The translations under genes were made by a program, and so were the position numbers. Positions 27,101 through 41,512 of a stretch of DNA of 64,000 nucleotides are shown here, piece after piece; positions within the stretch are counted from its first letter, which is position 1, and each line of letters opens with the position of its first letter. Source of the DNA: Chrysomallon squamiferum (lineage: Eukaryota > Mollusca > Gastropoda > Neomphalida > Peltospiridae); assembly GCA_012295275.1 (NCBI GenBank), contig CM022671.1, forward strand, positions 19,170,956-19,234,955. Reading direction: 5' to 3'. The notes beneath the pieces are model-generated. The model ran no database searches. It was not told where the DNA came from and was given only the letters and a program-made list of their open reading frames with translations.

Positions 27101-30100
27101 CTATTCCAGGATGTGATGCCAACAGAGTAAAAGCTTATGGACCTGGTATGTATTTGATACAGTTTTCATATTGTCAGTGAATTATTTAGTTTCAGATTAA
27201 ATTTTAATTATTTATACAATATAAACATTAATGAAAGTTTTCTACTGATGTTTCATCTTTTTACCTCTATTTTAAGTTAAGTTATCCCAGTTAGGTTATG
27301 GAAAGATATTCTGTTGGATGCTGATGAAGCTTTTTGGTTTTAAGTTGCATTGCTGGATGTGCAAACTGAAATAGAAAATGATAATATAATATAATTATTT
27401 TTAAAAACCTTTACATTTTAAATGATTACATTTAGAATATTCTTTCACATGTGTATATGTGTGGTTATGTTGGTAAAAATTTATTTATTTTTATATTTAT
27501 TCAGGTCTTGAAGGTGGTATTGCAAATGAACCAGCTCGCTTCACAGTTGACATGAAAGGTGCTGGTAAGGGAGGACTTGGACTTGGTATTGAGGGACCTG
27601 TGGAGGCACAGATGAACTACACTGACAACCATGATGGCAGCTGTGGTGTTGAGTACATGCCCACAAAACCTGGCACTTACGACATTTCTATCAAATTTGA
27701 CGAGAAGCATATCCCAGGTTGTTAATCATTGCATATTTTTGTGTCTTAACAGTAAAGTCAAAACATTTATCTGTTTTCAATGTTTTTATAAATGATTTTG
27801 AATATACAGTTTTTAACAAAAGAATTACACACCTAGGAAATTGAAAATTAGATGTATTTCATATTTTCTCCTTGAGTTACAAATATTTTGGGTATATATT
27901 AGCACTTTTTCATTAGTCCAGTATGATGCCTGTATATATGCCAGAGTTCTAATTTCTGCTAATACATGGCAATACCAATATTGCTAGAGAAGAGTTTAAT
28001 CAGTCATAAGTTTTATTTTCTAGGTTTGAACAATGTATTTGTCCAATTTGGGTTTTTTAAATGAATATTTCAGAAAATAAAATTACAGAGAATGTAATAA
28101 TAATAATAATTTAAAAAAATAATAAAGATAACAACAAAATACATATTGCAATGTAGCTTCCCTTCATTAAAACATTATAAACTTTTGTTCTATTTACAGG
28201 AAGTCCATTTAAAGTTAAGATTCAGAACCCAATTGATGCCAGCAAGGTGAAGTGTTATGGTCCTGGTCTTGACACAAAAGGGGTTAAAGCAGGAGAACCA
28301 GCAGTATTCACTGTGGATGCATCTGAGGTTGGTGAGGCACCAATTGAGGCAACTACAACTGATCAAGCAGGTGAATGTTGTTAAAAGTTGTTCTGTGAAT
28401 TGTGGTTCAATAATGGTACAGAAATATTTCACTTTGACAGAAAAACCAATACCTTTAATCTTGTATACAAATACATTTACTAGCAGGAAACTAAATTCAG
28501 TAAATGGTTGTCATATATTTAATAAAAATTAACTGTTCATTATCAGAATGTTCTAATTTATTACAGGAAACAAGAGACCTATTATGCTTGAGCCAATTGA
28601 AGAAGGCAAGTTCAAGGCCACATATCTCCCAACTGAGGAAGGAAAATGTAAAATTGATGTCAAATATGCAAACCAAGATGTACCTGGCAGGTAAAAGTGA
28701 AATCTTTAAATGTGTTTACCTGTCTTAATTCAAAAGCATAAAAATGAATAGGAAATTTTTATCCAAGCATGATTTGAATTTGAAAATGTGTTAAACATTT
28801 TCTTCTCACCATTATAAAGTTTTATTTAAATGAAGTTTATCTTGTTTCATCCTTAATTTTATCTTATTTTATTTATTAATATCAATATTTGTTCAATTAT
28901 TTCAGTTAAATTTACTAATAATTAATCTGTTACATTTAACAGCCCATTCAGCATGCGTGTCTTGCCTGGAATAGACCCAAGCAAGGTGAAGGTCACTGGT
29001 GCAGGAGTAGATAACAGCACACCTGCTAGTCTGCCCACCACATTTACCATTGACACCAGAGAAGCTGGAACTGCTGATCTGGAGGTCTTTGTCCAGGTGA
29101 GTTATCTTCCTTGGCTGCTGATTTTCATTCAGTTAGTGAATATGTATGTCATATGGGATTTGTATCTAATGCTAATATTGAGATTGTCAGAGTATCAAAG
29201 TTTGCATATAAGTTTTTTTCTTTACAAATAAGATGTATTAGTTTTTAATTCTATGTAGTTTTAAGCAGCAGCATTAATTTTGACAAAATGAAATAAAACC
29301 TCACAAATACAACATATAAAGTGGATGCAATCAGCTTTGGCATTAAAAACAAGCAAAAAAGAAAAAGCCCCAAAAACCCAATTCACTATAAAATTTAAAT
29401 TTTGTAATTAATTTCTAAAATATCTTTTTCACTGACATAACAGTTAAGATTTGTGTAAAATTAGTGTGGGAATGTTTTCTTTAACATGTCTGTCATTGAA
29501 ATAACCCTTTTCCTTGTTAGAGATTTCTTCCCAAGTCAGATACAAAAAACACATAGGAACTGTTAAAGACAATAAACAAAATTCCCTACTATTTGCTTTT
29601 AATTTCTGCAGCGCCCTGATGGTACATACATTGGTCCAATGATCACAGACAATGGGGATGGTACATACAATGTTACTTACACACCAGAAGATCTTGGTGT
29701 TTATGACATCAAAGTGAAGTATGCTGGCAAAGATGTTCCAGGCTCACCTTTCAATGTCAAGGCCACACCCACTGGAGATGCCAGCAGGTGTAAAATTACA
29801 GGTAAAGAGTTAATTGAAAAATTATTTCTGTTATAAGTAACAAACTAGCAAAACAATTTGCATATTAATTTTTATACTTTAAATTAGTTTATCTGTTTAT
29901 CAATTACTCTATTATGCTATCACTCTTGCTATCTGTCTGTTATCTATATTAATTACCTTTTGAAATTTCAAATGAAATTGAAACCCCCATCAAGCTAAAT
30001 GTTAACATGAAGCAATGCATATAATTATCTTTTCAGTGAAATCCTTCAACATGAGGTCTGTTAATTAAATTGTTGAAACAATGTTATTTTATTACAGAAG

Positions 30101-33100
30101 GTGCTGAAAAGACAGTTCCAGTGAACAAAGAAACATTTATCAGCATTGATGCCAGCACTGCTGGTATTGGTAAAGTAACATGTCGCATTCGCAGCCCCAA
30201 TGGGACTGACATTGACATTGACATCATTGACCAAGGTGATGGGACCTTCACCATCTCCTTCATCCCCCAGTTCCCTGGCGAGTACACAATTGAAATCAAG
30301 TTTGGAGGAAATGCAATCCCAGATGGGCAGTACACCATTCAGGTTAGTCACTTCTTCAGGCTGTTTTTGTATTCTTAATGGGTTTTTTCACTGTCTGATT
30401 TGTAGTTAGTGAATTAACCTGGAGTTTCAATAACACAGTAGTTGTAGTTAGAGTGAGTCACTAACATGTTTGACCAACAATCTTAAAATAAGTATAATAA
30501 TGAAACTGGTGAAAAACTAATGTGGGCTTATTGGGTGTAGCATTTTGTGGATTTTACATTTTATTTTGGCTAATATGTGTTACATTAAAAAAAATATATA
30601 TATAAGATTTTAACATCATATTGTCTACTAAATCCGAAAATCTAATTATAAACGTTTTACTATTGATTAGATTGATTGTTATAGATACATTTTATTTATT
30701 TGTGAATCCACAAGTCATAATACAAAATAATAGTTGCTTACATACTATTAAATGCAAGTAATAAATTCAAAATTAGACTGAGTTGCCTCTGTAAAATTGT
30801 CATTACCTCCCTTCCTTTTTAGACACTGCTCATTATTTATCTAGAGGTATTTTCATTACCACATGATAATATGAAAAAACATAATTTTCCTTGTTTTTAT
30901 TTTTCTAAACTTCATTGCTTTTGTTTGTTTTTGTTTTTTTACATAGATAACAGACAAAATTATTTGGAGAAAAAAAAAAAAAAAAAAAAACACAAAAAAA
31001 ACCAAGGCCAACCAAACAAACAAATAATACAGAAATATTTATTTTTTCATTTTGTACAGATACTTCAATGTATCTAAATTAATCTAAAACAATTGTGCCC
31101 TACTTTGAATCATTCAATCATCTGAAATGACATTTATCTTTATATTTGAAATCATCATCCTTAAATCATAATTTTAAGAGAATTATATTATTTTTTAAAG
31201 GTAAAATGAATAACATTTTTTTGCTATTATTATTGTGATCAACTGAGGTAATGACCAAAGATAATAAAAATTAGCAAGTGAGAACTCACATACACACATG
31301 AAAATTACACATACATGAACAACCACACATACATGAACAACCACACATACATACATACACACATAAATGCATTTGCATACACACTAAATCCACATTCTAA
31401 GGAATTGTAATTTACTACATGTGTTATTTGTACACATCAACAAATTTAAGGAAATGGAAGTATAATGATGCTAACAGCAGGAATTAACATTAAATGAATA
31501 CAAAATGACTCTTATTTGAAGAAAAGGACTTACTAACCTGTGATTATCTTTATTATTTACCCTGCTCCTGAACAGAAACAACATCATTAAGATTTATTTT
31601 GGGCGAAGAAGTCATGTGTACTTTTATAAACATTGTTTATTCAGTCATGTTGTTTTGTCTGTCCCTGCCAATAACTGGTGGTAATAATTTCCATTAATAA
31701 AAAAAACCATTAATAAAATTCCCATCATCTTGTATTTTATAACTGTACCAGTGGTGGAAGACAACGTTTTACCCATCACAGTGACAGTAAACAAAAATAA
31801 GTCAGATTAAATTTTCTACAACAAAACTGTTAGTTTTAAGACTAAAGTGATAAAGAATAAACGTGTTCACGTGCACGTGTGTATATTTATCAGGAGTCAT
31901 GTTGACATTACAAGTATCAAGTTAAAAGTTGCAGGATACATGAACTAAAAAGCTCTTTTGTCTAGACTGATAGGAAGAAGTGTATTTGTAAATATTATGT
32001 AAATGGTATTTCACACAGGAAGAAGCATAAATTATGATACTTCATGATAACGATTAAATAAAATGAAAACTGTTCAAATTATCTAAACCTGTTACTGTGT
32101 ATCTTATCTTCTGAAAAGAAAATTGTAAAGAAAGTTATTGTAGTTAAGTAAGCTGGTATTTTTAAAATGCATCTTGTAATTGTATATTGTGGCATGTGTA
32201 TAAACATTCACTGGCTTGCTCATTTCCATGCACGTACACTACAAAAATATATCCATGAACATGTAACCAAATACCTTGCAAAAACATTGAAGAAAATAAT
32301 AAACAAACACAATTTATTAATACAAAATATTTGTTTTTTCTTTTAGTTACTTGTTAATTTATGTATTTAATATACAATTTAATTTAATTATTAAAAAAAA
32401 AAAAAAAAAAAAAAGTCTGTAACAGTTCCAGACATTGCCCTCCAAATTTTGTTTTTTTTAAATTATTTTGGCACCAGCTCAACTTGAGTTTTCTGAGCAG
32501 TCCTGTCAGTTTGACTCTAGTGCCACTTAACTGGCTTCTAAAGAAGTGAATTGGAATTTTAAAAAAATAAATAGAAATAATTCCAAAATGAAGCTAATTA
32601 TCATTCATTTTTCTACCTGCCACTGGCTATACCTTTTGCAGTGGTGGAAAATGGAGCTAATTTAATTTATAACGTGCAGAAAAAAAAGGATAAAAGACTC
32701 CACAAAAAATCAAGGTCATTTCTTTATCATTTCAATACAATACAATTCATGTAATCAGATTAGTGGAAGAGTAATATTTAGGTAATTGGCACACCACATA
32801 AGATGTTCTAGTGGGTTAAAAATGTTTTAGTAATAATTTCACTGCAGACATGGGGTTGCTTGTATTGTAAAACAGGTTGTGTGTTCATTGTTAAATAGTT
32901 TTAAGATGTTTGTGTGTGTTTGTTTCTCATGTGATACTAAAAATCTGCTAAACCCTCAGATAATATTAACAGTAATTCATAATTTTTTTTTTAACTTGTT
33001 AAATTATAATTTCAGGCAATTAAATTTAAAGGAGTCGGTTATCAAAAATGTAAAAGCTGGTTTTTACGTTTGATTTATTTGATGACATTAATCACAGAAA

Positions 33101-36100
33101 TAGTTTAGAAGATATATAATTAAATTAAAACGTTTTAAAGCAATCGTATTTTTTCTTGTCTCTTTGGAGTTGCACTAAGGATAATAAATTTTAAAGATAG
33201 CTTTTTCAACAAGAAGTAATGTGATACAGTTTTGTATCATCTGAAACCATTCATATCAGCTCTTGTCCTGGTTACTATCAGCAGTATCTCATATGAAGTC
33301 ATTCCTGTGCTTTGGAAGGCAGTAAATGTTTTTCACAAGATGCTTTATGGTTTGTGCCTACTTAGAGAATTAAATTAACACGTTCACAGCAGCTATTTGT
33401 CAATATTTTCACCTCCACTGTGTGAAGTCCATTAATAAATTAATAATTACTTAGTTAAAACAAGAGAAACTTGATCAGTGTGTCCAGAATGCATCTTTGT
33501 CCCATGTGAAAGTATTTAGGAAAAGTTTCATTTCAACCATGTCTAATTACCAAAGCTACTTGGCAGAGTCTCTTTGCCTATTACTTTGAGGAATGCATAT
33601 TTTCAATTGCCGTGTTCTCATTGGTTCAGAGTTTGGTCCAGTCAGCTTGTGAAATCATCTTAGCAATATATGCATCTGTGTAGTGAAGTGCATGTGTCAC
33701 AACATGTTTTAAATAAATAATATTTGAGAGAGTTGAAGTAACAAGGAATTTTGTCATGTTGGGTGTATCTGTGTTTTGAACTTGTGTAAATTTATAGAAA
33801 TTAACTTTGATGTCTGCAGCTAAATTATCTCTTTATTTTTTTCTTTAACATTTCGTAGCAAGGGTTTTGCACTTTCATAATTGTTTTGTGCAAAAAGAAT
33901 GCACATGTAAAATTGAAGATCACTTGTCAGGATGCTAGTTTCCTCTCTGTTATGTCATCCAATCAACTTTGAGGAATTTTCCTTGGTTTCTGTCTTTGTG
34001 TAAACTTGTATAGGTTGTCTTTTGTTTGTTACAAAAGTGGAGCTGTAGAATATTTACAGATTTTCTTAAAACTTGACATCTAGGAAAAACAGTTTCTTCT
34101 AACAGAAGTAAAGGTGTGCAATATATAGGTAAGTTACATGTATACTCAATGAAAATTAAATTTAATTTTTTTTTTCTATTTATTATATCAATATTTTGTA
34201 TGTTTGCTTTTCATTTAATAATAAAATCAAGAAATGATAATAAATATATGCACATACTTTAAATTGTAATCAAAATGTACTTGATATAATGGGTTTCAAT
34301 AATCCATTGATTATATTAATTTGTTTCAAAAACTTACTTGAAGTAAAATTTAATTTTTTTTTTTTTTTTTTTTTTTCATATTGTTAGTGTTAGTAAGGGC
34401 AACACTGATTACTTAGATATTGAAATGTTTAAAAATTTAACTTGAACCATTTTTGGACAATTAAAAAATGCTACAGATGTAATTCATGTTATTCATTCAG
34501 ATATGGTTTATTTTTTATGCTATCATTGAAAGAGTGATTTTTAAAAGACACAAATTCAAGAAAATAAGTATATTTCCTAAAAACATGCAGATTTTCACTG
34601 TTTGAGATTCTATTTTCAAGACATTTATTTTTTCACAAATATGTTTTGAAATCTTATTTTCAATAGTGAAAAATGAAATATGAATAGACAATTATTAACT
34701 GTCAAAATGAGTTGCATGTTTTTTGCCCATTTTACTAAGGCTTCAGCTGTTGAGATCAGTCATTTTACACAATTTCAAGCTATGTTCTCATTAAATATTT
34801 TGAAACTGAGCAATTTTATTCATTTTAATTTTCTTGTCTTCTAAATAAAATTGTTAAGTTTTTAGTAGAAAAGAAAATAGCTACAAAACAAACAACAAAA
34901 TATCAGAATACACCAAAGAATGTGGCAGACTGGATTTGTGCAGCTTGTGCATACCTTTTTTGTCAAGCAGTTCATGTAATTAGATTCACAGATCTGTGTA
35001 CAAATGTCAGTGACTTTCTTATTTTTCCTTTTTCTTTTCTTTTTTTCATCCTATAATACTACTTCTGTTTATCATGCTCAAAATCCACAGAAGCAATTAC
35101 ACAATTTCTATTTCTCTGACATTAAGTTTTCAGACTGTTGAGGAATTCAGACAGCTGAGTACAGGATAATCACTAAATATACTGTTAAGATTTTTTTTTT
35201 GTCCTTGTCTGGAAATGTTTTTTAAAAATAATGTAGAAGGTGTGCATGTGTATGTATATATAACAAGAAATTAAAAAACATATCTCTTGAGTTAAATGAA
35301 AAGAAAACTGATTTACCATTGATTCTTGGCAGGTTAGCATTAGTATTTCAAGACCCTCATAGGTTCAGTTCAAGTGGTTTAGGTTTATGTCAACTTCAAT
35401 TAATTAAGAGACACAGTTTTGTGGAATCTGCCAGCCAAATGGCAATGAGGGCTGAGCTCTTTTTATTTGACATGGAGCTAGGCTTGATTAATTTGCAAGA
35501 TTCAGAAGCAAAACAGGTGAAAAAGAAATGTTTATGGGGATAGGCAGATATGATTTAATTGCTTCTGGTTGGTTGCCAGATCTTTATATACTAAACCAAG
35601 TCCTAACCTGAGCAGATAAAAATCTCTGTACAAAGTGCAAGGTTTTCTGCTTCTGTGAAATTGTCAAGAATTTATTACAGCAGAAACATTTTGCTGAAGG
35701 TTTTCTTTTAAATGATGCAAGTTTATATTTCACTTTTGTTCTAAATTATTCTTCTGAAGAATGTTTTCAACATAGTTTTTCTTAATATTTACTAGACAGA
35801 CCAAAAAACAAAAAGATCCAAAACATTCATCTTTATGACCATGGCCTTGATAGTCATCTTTCTTTCCATTATATTCTTTGTACTTTCCTCTATTTCACCA
35901 TAGCCAAGGTAATTTTAAAGATAAAAAAAAAATAAGTAAAAATGTGCTGAAAAGCAATTACATCAATACAGATTGACTTATTATGTATCCACTCTTGTTC
36001 TTAGAGGGATGATGGCTCTCTGTTTTATTCTTCACATTCTTAGAGCAGACATTCTTGACTCTACAGTTATCATTTCTTGCTAACTTGTGTTAGTGTATTT

Positions 36101-37341
36101 CTACAGGAATGTACTTAGTTTTGTTAAAGCATTATTCATTGTATACCAAGATCACAATCTCTCTGCATGTCCAGTTTTGTTTACTTGATATATGAGGTAG
36201 TCAGATAAGAAGCTACTGAACACCACAAATGACAGATTCTCTAATTACAAGGGGAAAAGTAGATTGAAAATACATGTACTGATACAGGTTTAGATATAGA
36301 TTTTCTTAAATCATTTCAAATTACCTTCTTGAAAATGCCTATAAACTTTGGACTAGAAACAGTCAATTTGTCAGCCTTTTTAGTTTGGGTTCAATATTTT
36401 CTTGCTTATGATAGTAGTTTGTATAACAAGAGTGTAATAAATGTGGTATTTTGATATTAGCATAGCCCAAATAGTGCATATCTGTCTGCAGGTTAGTTTT
36501 GTGTAGAATTCAGTTTTAATTATCACTCAACTCTCCTAATACATGTATAAAAAAATATGTCTAAATAATGTTCTCATACTTTTTTAACATAACTTGCAGA
36601 GTCTGTTTAATTAGAATTTATTAGCAAAAAATTATTACCAGATAACAGAAGAAAAAAAAATTAAAAGAAGAGAAATCCTAATGGCCATCTGTTTAAGGAA
36701 AGCAATCCCTTGTGTGTATGTTTTTTTTTCTGCATAAGATGACTTTCATAAAGCAAACATTTATACACAGAAAGAGGATGTAACCTGGTGAGAAGAAATG
36801 CAGTATAAATACTGAGATTTGTTTTATTTGGGACATATTGGTATTTGGCAAATGTTGAAAACCCTCACTGATAGTCATATGAAGGAAAACGATGACATAA
36901 ATCTCTTTGCTTGACAGGTTACTTGCAGAGTTCACTTAAAATATGTGGAGCTTTGCCAGTTCCGGTAGATTCTTCTTCACATCTTTCTGAATATGATAGA
37001 TTCATAAAAATTGCTCTAGGAAACCATTTTCATTTCTTTCATTTCCATTCTCTTGTTACAGTAGCCCCTGAGCTTGGATTATGGTCCAGTGCTATAGACA
37101 TAACTACAGGAATAATGAATTACATGCTATAGCATATTTGTTTTTGTTATCTCCTTTCTCCATTTGACTTTTCTGTTAGTTTCAAAATTCTTTAGTTAAA
37201 TAGTATTTGAAGGCTAAGGGCTTCAGCAAAATAATATTTTTTTATTATGTACCATGTGAATGATATTTTTGACGTATTTTTGTGCCATTTTCTGTTCTTA
37301 GTTATTATGATGTTGTTCTGATTTGGGTTTTGGGTTTTTAG

Positions 37342-37374
<33 letters not shown>

Positions 37375-40300
37375 TTTATATGGATCATGAATTACAACAT
37401 AATTCATTTTTAAAGATTGCCCATTCAGCTGTCAGTACATCATGGGTTTACTTTATAACAGAAAATTGTAATCATTTAAAAAAAGATAGCTTATTTCAGG
37501 ATTTTTTTCTTTTTGTCAGATACTAACTTAATTTTGATGTACTAAACATGCCATTTATATTATGATTATACTGAAACAGTTACAAAATATAATGTTATTT
37601 AGCCTACTTGATAATACCTATACTACAAAATTTTGTTACTTAATTATATTTAATTTGTACAATACATAATAATATATGAGACATTAATCAATTAGTTAGG
37701 CTACAATATTTCAATAACATCTGTTGTAAATTTTTCAACATTAGTGCTCTACTTTTAATGTTAGGCTAATTTCAAAATCATTTAAAAGTAAATCACAATG
37801 TTTACAAGTTGTTTCAACTGAACTATTTTCTATTTTCATTTTATAAGCAATTTGAATGTGAGGAAAACAATACAGTACAAATGATCTAATTCACAGAACA
37901 TAATCATGTTGGTTTTTTTTTGTGTGTCCATCACACATCCTAAAATATCATTCCAGATAAGATATCCATACAGCAAGATGGAGGTTTGTTGTACAACATC
38001 TACTACAGTGGTTAAAGTGGTCTTATAACTCAGTCATGGCAAACCCATTTAACACCTGAATTTTCTTCATCCATATGAAATGTTAATTTTCTTCTCAGCA
38101 GCAACATTAAAAAAAACTTCCTGTCAGAGTGATTCAGTACATTAACATAACGAAGTCATTAGATACACATAATTGTGTTGTCTTCTCAGTAGTACATGTG
38201 TGAAAATCATCTCTCTCTTTGTTGGGGAAAGGTATTTTCGATATTGATCACAATAAGTTTTGCATTTACCTGATAAAATATTTTCATAAGCTGTACATGT
38301 TACAGGTAAACAACATGTGTATTAGTCCAGTTTTGCTTTTATTTTAACAAATTTCTGTGTTCTAATTACTAATAATTAAATTAAATAATGGTTTGTAGGA
38401 ATTGGTTCTTTTATGTTACAAAATTTTAAAAATGTTTCCCTCCATGCAATTGTTAAGGTATCTATGGTATTTTTCACTATTGGAACTTAAGCTGAAATAT
38501 CAAAGCACAGGAGGTAATAACTGATTGCACTCAACAGCAGTGATTATTAGTAGCCATCTTGTTGAAGTATCCAACACACTTTTATCCATTCTCACACTTG
38601 GTCTGTTATTTTCTTGATAATAACAGAGCAAATTTTGTCCCAATTCTTTACACTTGGCGTTAACTTCAAAATGATATTTTAAACAGATGGGTCTATATCA
38701 AGATGGGCATAGATTATATATAACTGTTAAAAATAACAAAAAGGGAAATAAAAATTACATTTGGAACACAATAAAATTTGGATCACAACACTTTTGAGTG
38801 TTGATTATCAAGCTCTGCCATAAATTTGTTAGTGGAGTTGATAGCATGCACATATACCTTTGAAAGCTACTGTTTGGCTATTAATTTAAAGCTTTCTCAG
38901 CATCTGTGAATTATGACTTTCAGAGGCAGTGGGCTCCCTGCTGGCAGTAAACTGGAACTGATCACTACCAGATTGAACTGTAATCCTCTAGCATGAAGCA
39001 CTAAAGCTTTAGCTGGCAATTATATTTCTCCTGAGATGTAGCTTCATAAGTCTTTGACCCGATGACCACAATTAATATGTCAGACATCTTTGAAAAAATA
39101 TTAAAAATAAAGAAAAATGTAAAACAAATTCTGTTAGAGTTGGGTTATAGGAAAACGATATTTCAGTCTTTGAAATAATTTAGTGTTACTTGAAACACTG
39201 AAGTGTTTATTATATCATTTGATTCCAGTACTAGACAACAGGTGTTATATTCATCATCATAAATCCTGTTCAGATTCCTACCAGACATTAATTTGTAACT
39301 TCTTGTAACACCGAGATTGTTTTTATTTTGTTCTGTAAATAAATGAGAGATAGCTGGAAATAGCTGAGATGCAGTTGACTTCAAAACTAAATATTTTGAT
39401 TCAATTACTATAATGACTATACTCCAGTCCTTGGTATGTTGTCCATTCTCAAGCATGAACCTGAATTGTAGTTGTCAAGCTATTCCTTATATCGGTGGAT
39501 TTATCTATTAAAGAAATAATAAAAATTTTTATATTTAAAAAGCAATAACCAAGCAGAATAACAAATTTTATCTGGTTTGTATTTCTAGTGTTAAAATTCT
39601 TGAATGAATTTACAACATTTTATAATTATGTATATTATTTATTTTACAGTTCAGAGAAAAAATGAAAAATAAGAGCAGATAATAATTTGTAGCCTTGTAT
39701 GTCTATTAAAGTATAACATTAAAAATACTGAAAAAGTTCTGTAACTCTTAAGCTTATCAGTGCAAATATAAGTGTTGAGACCAAAAAATCAGGAATTTAT
39801 CATAGAGACAAACTGAAGAGCATTTGAGGAATACATATTTCCTCTGAATTGGCTGAGAATTCCAGCCACGCAATCTTCTGACTTTACCAGACTATTCTGC
39901 TCCACTATTATGTCATGTTCAATTACCAGTATATATTTCCTTGATGTTCTGGTAATGGGTAGTTGCTATAAACTCATCTTCATTTTACCACATGTTGTCT
40001 TAATCCTGAAAGTCATTACTTTTTAAAATATTTTACACAGGTTAGTCATGATGATGTTGATTGAAAAACCCTTAATATAGCATCTTTCTATTATAGAGAA
40101 CATTTTAGTTTTTTTTCAGTTTTTATTCCATGCTTTTTTAAAATGAATTTTATTTTTGTGTTTTTAAAGTGCTTCAGAGAGTAAAAATAATGCTACATTT
40201 CAACAGCAGAACTATTTTTAACTCATAATTTTGTTAGTTAATGAAAACAAAATGGACAAAACATATTCTTAACAAATTAGATTAAAAATTATTTTGGTTC

Positions 40301-41479
40301 CTTCAGTTACTGGTGCGCTGCCATACACTTATTTAATATTGCCTGTTAAGTGGTTTCAACATTCAAAACTCCACATTATAACTTACAGAATGTTGCATTA
40401 AACTGCTTCCACTATATGACTCAAATTGTTAACCTTTGTTTTAAGCTGTGGAAAGAAAGACTAAAAAGAAATAATTGCTTTAGAAAAACAATTTTGTGAA
40501 TTAACAATTTAAAAAAAAAAAATTTGGTTCATAATTTTGTTTTTTATAACTTTCATATGCATTTAAATGTTGAGGTGAATTACATCAGTTATTTGTTCAT
40601 TATGGTCCACTTGCAATGGAATGACAGCAAATCATCATGCATTGAAGGTATGGCAATTGCTTGTTGCTGTTAGAAGCATACTGCTAATTGCAGCAAAACC
40701 AGAGGAAGCATTGTCTATTAACCAGACGTCTTCATGCATAAGATTGGTCATGCTTGGCTGTTTCGCTGGAGCCATAATGTGTCATGTTGGATTTGGCGAG
40801 TGATGAGCTTTCATCAGCTTCTGTGGCTTTAAGAACAGTTACAAGCAAAAGTGATGAATGCTTACATTCCATTAACACTGTAACAGATGTTTCGTACATT
40901 CACCAATGGCTGGCTTCTTAATTAATACAAGTAGTTGTTTGGAAAATATCTTGCACACCATTTGATTAATATTTTCTTCTAAAATACTGAATGATCAAAA
41001 TTAATTTTATAGTTGGTTTCTTTCATTCATAGAATATTTTAGAGCAGTTTATGAACTGGATGTTATGACTAAGAATATATTGTAGATTAAACTTCATATC
41101 TGAAGGTTTGTTAGTTGTTTTCTTTGTTTGCCCTAATGCCAAAATAATTTTTTACTTCAAGGTCCTGCCTTGTTACTTGATGAATAATTCACCCCTGGAG
41201 GAAATGTATTATTTTAAGTCCTATGTCTGTAGATAAACAAAAACACACACTCCAAAACAACAGTATTTTAACATTTTGCCCTAGTAAGTCCAGACAAATT
41301 AATGAATAGGAACTGCATTTTTATTCAATAAGATTTCTAACATGTCAATAGTTACCATGTTTTTCCTAGTGTTTAATGCTACATATGAAACTATGCATTT
41401 ACTTGTGAATTTAAGCAGACGATGGTTTCTTTAATATTATAGGAACCAATTACTTAAACATAAAACTTTATTTCTATAA

Positions 41480-41512
<33 letters not shown>

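Noticed and set aside
31302-31366. Spaced repeats that might suggest a CRISPR-like array
   Set aside because: Only about three degenerate units without true spacers, in a eukaryotic intron; a small minisatellite.
36911-37132. Open frame after an acceptor-like cttgacag in the hinge 1 intron
   Set aside because: No in-frame donor and no similarity; it ends in its own stop codon.
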